Source: Lytechinus pictus (taxonomy: Eukaryota > Echinodermata > Echinoidea > Temnopleuroida > Toxopneustidae). From it: a stretch of DNA of 64,000 nt. Every line of letters begins with the position of its first letter. The stretch's first letter is position 1. The notes beneath the pieces were generated by a model that was not told the origin of the DNA, did not search any database, and saw only the letters and a list, made by a program, of their open reading frames with translations. Made by a program: the position numbers and the translations under genes. The DNA lies in NCBI RefSeq assembly GCF_037042905.1, contig NC_087256.1:30147501-30211500 (forward strand). Direction: 5' to 3'. Below are positions 59,242-64,000 of this stretch, piece by piece.

Positions 59242-60094
59242 CTGGATGTGTAGCTTGTATCTCATTCAGTATATCAATATAGTCAGAATCCGCAACAAAG
59301 ACGACAAAAACACTCGACGTCGAATTTCGGATTTTCGTCTGAATTCGAAGTCTTTCATCCGAAAAGCGATTAGAAATCGAGCGTTTCTTAATGAACATCT
59401 TATCATCGATACAATTGTCTTTTCTTTCAAATCTCATTTCAACGGCTCTCATAAAAATTTGTCCGAAACCGTCATCGATGGTAAGAAAACTGACCCACGA
59501 CCATCCGAAATAGTCAATGACTTCGACAACCGTCTCGACGAGGGCTTCGTGCGACGGCGCCGAATAACTTACGATAGAGTACCGACTTTCAAACGGGAGA
59601 TATGGCGCGTCATAATTCAACGAACTTAAGCTATAAACGGGGATATGAAGGTCATTTGTCATATCTAATATTGCATATGTAAAAATTGGCGGGAGAGTTG
59701 CGCCGAGAATGACGTAAGGGTTTCGAATATTTTCAAGGAGGGCGAAAATGTCGTCTGCTTCTTGCGGTAAGCCGTTTGCACACAAAATGGCGTAATCCAT
59801 CATTGATGCGCTAGTGTTGACTCGGGCTTTTTCTTGGATTGCGTACTGAAGATTGATGGTAGCATGAAGAATATCACTGATGCAATCTTCGTCAGACTTT
59901 TCACCTCCAGCGAAGATGGCAATGATGTTTATATCTCCACCTGGGACCGTAATGTTGTCCCCATCGGAAAATGATGTAAAACAAGAATCGAAATTGTCCA
60001 AATAGCAAGAGAGGCCAATATCGTCTTTCACACCTCGAAGAGCTTTTACAACAGATAGAAGGGAATAAAGCAGAGCAATCCAACTGATAGACAT
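59242..60094 (-). CDS. class C GPCR, exon 1: signal peptide and first lobe of the Venus flytrap domain
   Basis: Start chosen at the ATG at 60094-60092, because the open frame upstream of it has no ATG and because MSISWIALLYSLLSVVKA is a good signal peptide. The exon encodes residues 1-284 plus one base. Residues after the signal peptide match the periplasmic-binding-like fold of class C receptors: a conserved GATLPP segment after NPYVI, an IPVYSLSS strand, SRYSIVSYSAPS, the FGWSWVSFLTIDDGFGQ strand-loop (family consensus WTYVSTV..EGDYGE), and a VFVVFVAD strand. Candidate N-glycosylation sites are NIT, NTS and NST. The exon ends at CATCCAG followed by GTAAAT, phase 1. The reading frame runs on into the intron for about 24 residues before a stop and should not be included. 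Confidence 0.86.
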
Positions 60095-61019
60095 GCTGGT
60101 CGCTTGGTCGTCTATTTTTTGTTTAAAAGAAAAGCATTTCTTTTTCAAAAGACGCCACGACTTAACAGGCCCAACCGATCACCAATTCATCTTCATCGTT
60201 GCAATCCGAGAACGGCGATTGTCTTTTCATCCGTCCGTTTTACCGGCTCATGAAGAATTTATCAAATGTCTGCAAATTATTCTTGAAGGCAATGTGCTTT
60301 TATCGTGATGCAAAGATGCCCAGTGATGCATTGTATTAAGGGGGTAACGGGTGGAAGATATTGCTAGGTATGTGGAAAGTATCATGATCAGGGATACTAA
60401 GTCTAGTTTTCAATTTGCAAAACCATGCGTATACCATTCTGATGTCTTGCAGCGAAATAAATGTATTTTTCAATTAAAAAAAAAACATGCTGATGACTTG
60501 AAGATAGGTTTGGTTAAAACAAAGACTCACAAAAATGATTTTCGCCACATTAAATACATCCCAATCCTTCTACTCCATCGCTTCTTCCGCATACAGACGG
60601 AGAGGATAATATTGTGGTAAAAAGATTATAGGTTCCATCAAAGACCGGTTGAATGAGAATAGAGCGAACCATTCAAGAAAAAAATTAGAAATAATAATTC
60701 CACAAATAAAAAAGCGTCATTGGTATAAAACCACTTTATGATACTTAGAGAGCCTATAAGTATTCTGAAAGAAAAATACATCCGTTTCCATGGCAACGTT
60801 ATACTCCATACTTTCAAACTATGGAGCGTTTGATGACCTGGTGCTTGGTGATCGCATGTTGGCATGTTTGGCTGATGTTTATCCTGCGATAGAATTAATA
60901 GGGGTGATTAAATTCTTGTCGCCACTGCGCATGACGGGGAGATGGAGGCTTTGTAGGAGAAGTCACGTGATGTGAATTGATGGGTAACTTGCATCGCACT
61001 ATATATCTTGAAAATGGTG

Positions 61020-61770
61020 ACTTTAGAATTAAGACCAGGGGCGGTTGAGCGAATTTGAAAGGGGGGGGGGGGGCACAGGGAAAAAATGGCACATTTTTTT
61101 CAAAGGGGCACTATCTTAATACTAAGAAAACAAGTCACTTATTTTCAGTGGCGTAATGAGCCAAAAAATTGAGGCGGCTAGATATATGTCGCATCACGTT
61201 TACTAGTAATTCATAAGAAGCGAGCAAAAAATTTAACATTTTCATAACGAAAATACAATTTTGTGATAGATTTTGACATAATATTCAGAAACCAATATAT
61301 TTCACCCATCTCTCTTTCTTTTTCTTTTCTTTCTTGGTCGTGAAAATGGGGGGGGGGGGGGCCTAAAGTCCCCATCTGTACGCCACTGCTTATTTACCCC
61401 ACTCACATGACTCTTAAACCTTAAGGCACGTATGATTTTCCTTCATAAGTAGTAACATATAAAAATCAGAATATTGTTTTTCTTGTTCTAAAGGGGAACA
61501 CATAAAACGGATCCTTCTCAGGTAAAAATGGTACTGAACACGTTCGTAAGGCACTTTTCTTGGGTAAAAAGGGGCACTGATTCGAGAAAGGGCACTTACA
61601 AGAAGGCAAGGGACACTTGTTCACACATAAAACGGGTCCTTCTTAGGTGAAAGGGGCACAGAACACGTTCGTGAGGGGACATTTTTCTTGCGTAAGAAGG
61701 GTACCTTTTCAGTGCTTGAAAAAGTGGGGGGCACCCGCCCCCAGGATCACCGCCCCTGATTAAGGCGAAT
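61020..61770. repeat. G-run bearing dispersed repeats upstream of the receptor gene
   Basis: Two adjoining units: AGTGGCGTAATGAGCC to CGCCACTG (61147-61388) with a G-run, and GGGGCGGTTGAGCG (61028) to CACCGCCCCTGA (61758) around it, containing direct repeats of CACATAAAACGG-TCCTTCT and GAACACGTTCGT. Confidence 0.5.
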
Positions 61771-62097
61771 ATATCATTACATTTCATATCATATATTGTA
61801 ATATATATTATTTTATTTAACATGCTATGTATCTCCTATTAATATGTATCTCTTCATTCAGCGTCAGCCTTCATTAACCATGGACAGTCCATGATAGTTC
61901 ATTTCGGAAATCTATTTCGTATCCTTTTCCTGTTTCTCTTTCAGGACAGAGTTTTACTACCTTCAATTTTTTTTTATTCTCAACCCTCCATTTGCCTTAT
62001 AGTTCTTTAACCACTCTCTTTTATTTTGCACTACATATTTTGCCCACCTTTTTTTCAATTCCCATCTTCCTCTTTGTCTTTTTTTTTCTATGTATCT

Positions 62098-62425
62098 CCT
62101 TATTTTTCTTTTTCTTCTTCCTCTTCTTCGTCTTCTACTCCTTCTTCTTCTTCTTCTTTTACTCCTTCTTCTTCTTCTTCTTCTCCTCCACCTCCTTATT
62201 CTTCTTCCTACTCCTTCTTCTTCTTTCTTCTTCTTTTTCTCCTTCTCCTCCCCCTCCTCTTCTTCTTCTTCTTTCTTCTTCTCCTCCTCCTCCTCCTTCT
62301 TCTTCTTTCTTCTTCTTCTTCTTCTTTCTTCTTCTTCTTCTCCTCCTCCTTCTTCTTCTTCTTCTTTCTTCTTCTTCGTCTTCCTCCTCCTCCTTCTTCT
62401 CCTTCTTTTCACTATCAGCACCATC
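62098..62425. repeat. (TTC)n/(TCC)n pyrimidine tract upstream of the receptor gene
   Basis: Over 300 bases nearly all C and T on the plus strand, mostly TTC and TCC triplets. A purine-pyrimidine tract able in principle to adopt triplex structure. The Glu/Lys/Arg-rich frames are artefacts. Confidence 0.9.
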
Positions 62426-63784
62426 CTCCTCCTCCTCATCATCATCCCATTTTTTCATTCTTATTCCCCTTCTCCTCACTCTTTTTTCTTCTTCTCCATC
62501 TTCTCACTTTTTCTTCATTACAGGAGAAGGGGGATAAGTTTAGCACGCATATTCTGTCTCATCTTATTAATTATTTTAATATTTATCAATATCATGATAT
62601 TATACTCTCCTATTATACATTCGAAAACTTTAATATCGAGGATACTTTCATAAATACGTATTAGAATAAAAATCCCTTCGTCTGCGAAGAATCAAAATTC
62701 ATCTTCAGCAATTCAAAATCGCAATCGAATTAAAATATTATGCCAATGCATGTCCATGGAAGGTTTCAATGATAATAATAAATGGTTTTATTTTTCATAC
62801 ATGTTTAGGCTTATTAGTTTTTAATGTTAAGGGCAGATTATTTTGTTATATTTGAATAATAATGTTACCAAGCTATTTAATCATAATCCATATCGGGGAT
62901 GAATATCTGCCGCTTCAGCTAACAAGCATGAAACATCATTGAACAGAATTCTAAAATGTCATTAAGTTCGTATACTATCCGGCAATAATTGGTGGAATGA
63001 TAAATTGATGTTTAGATATAACATAAACGGTTTGGTTTGCTCTTTCACGGATACATGAAACAAACATCATGAAGTAACTGTCATAAAATACCACAAACAG
63101 ACTTTAATATTTGGCAATGATTTCATATAAAATGAGCTAATGAATTAATTCTGCTTGTTTTAATTTTTCAATATAAATTTTTATTGCGTTGTTATCGAAC
63201 AAGAAAAAAATGTTTATGCCCATGCATCACAAGGCAAACGATATTTTGCCGTCATATAAAGGGCAATAAATACCGATACATGGAAATTGTTGGGGATTAT
63301 TGCAAGGTTTATTGCGGTGTTTTCAATTAACAGTTTTAGGGAAAATTATCTATTTCGTTACAACATAATAGGCAATGTACTTAATTTTCTTTTTCGCCCA
63401 TTCGCCATTTTAACCAATATTGTATACTGCGTTATTAGAAATTAATCGTTGTCAAAGTTTGCCCCTTTTCACGAATGTGTGCAATTGATATTATGACATT
63501 TCATCCACAAATATGATTTTATTTCGAAGGGGGGGGGGGGGGGGTCGCTAACTGTCAAAATTGAATAGAATATCTATATCTCGTTGTGATATGATATTCA
63601 TATTCCCATCATTCTATATCAACATCATAAATTCCAAGATTTTAATGCACCGTGATGCATGAATATAGTTTAAATTGTCTTTAGCATAGTATATTTTTAA
63701 TGATTCGGACTAAAACAAATTTGATAGGGTCCACATTTATTTTGGTTATTTCCATGATCATGATGATTATGAAACACTACCAAC

Positions 63785-64000
63785 CTTACACAGTAAAAAA
63801 AATTATACAACGCTGTTTAATATATGAACCTTACAGCAATTGTTTAAACAGTTTAAACAACTGTTTAAATCTTAAGCAACAAAGTTTAATTTCAATATCT
63901 AATTTTCAATGAATTAAACATGATTGTTTAAACGGTTAAACAAATACTGTTAGGTTCATATAGTAAACAGCGTTGTATAAAATCTTAAACAGCGTTTTTA
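63785..64000. mobile_element. GTTTAAAC palindromic repeat, cut by the window edge
   Basis: TACAACGCTGTTTAATATAT on the left and ACAGCGTTGTATAAAATC on the right form inverted repeats around TGTTTAAACAGTTTAAACAA. Shares words with 36520-36565 and 37150-37215. May extend beyond 64000. Confidence 0.5.

Noticed and set aside
59222..59629. 135-residue plus-strand frame opposite receptor exon 1
   Set aside because: Antisense shadow of the ligand-binding domain exon.
61963..62664. Several 160-210-residue frames rich in Ser/Phe/Leu or Arg/Lys/Glu
   Set aside because: Produced by the TTC/TCC pyrimidine tract; all frames are open on both strands.

Overview
This is a eukaryotic genomic window, most likely from an echinoderm and probably a sea urchin. 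The signs are spliced genes with long introns, very dense short non-autonomous transposons, tRNA-derived SINEs, decayed non-LTR retrotransposons, long (ATC)n, (TTC)n and poly-G tracts, a SUEL-type lectin-like domain, and heavy use of the TACATGTA palindrome. Species assignment is an inference from repeat style; no sequence here settles it.

I can support two protein-coding genes, both on the minus strand. (1) A secreted-protein gene begins at 21,381 (or an in-frame ATG at 21,480). It has one large first exon (20,423-21,381) and phase-compatible exons at 5,070-5,144, 4,381-4,486 and 2,221-2,314, then runs out of the window on the left. Its product has a signal peptide, a short dibasic-bounded segment resembling a neuropeptide precursor (candidate amidated peptide GLLPGLL), and a cysteine-bearing domain resembling SUEL/rhamnose-binding lectins. 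(2) A complete class C (family 3) G-protein coupled receptor gene has four coding exons (59,242-60,094; 52,630-53,234; 43,308-43,431; 39,130-40,676) joined by consensus splice sites in compatible phases. They encode about 1,042 residues: signal peptide, Venus flytrap ligand-binding domain, nine-cysteine linker, seven membrane segments and a long Ser/Thr-rich tail. The ligand is unknown.

Layout: 1-2.2 kb, repeats and a degenerate coding-like patch. 2.2-20.4 kb, the exons and introns of gene 1, filled with TTAA-flanked MITEs, a Harbinger-like MITE, a dimeric tandem array, SINEs and retrotransposon scraps. 20.4-21.5 kb, exon 1 and putative promoter of gene 1. 21.6-39 kb, intergenic, with a 472-bp palindrome, a 1.4-kb element carrying repeated CGCGCTTCGCGC-type motifs, tandem repeats, and a CR1/L2-like retrotransposon 3' end. 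39-60.1 kb, the receptor gene with repeat-rich introns. 60.1-64 kb, upstream flank with a pyrimidine-rich microsatellite.

A conspicuous large-scale feature is the abrupt drop in TACATGTA-type palindromes near 20.4 kb: dozens to the left, almost none to the right. Whether the secreted peptide/lectin and the receptor are functionally linked cannot be told from sequence; they are simply neighbours on the same strand.
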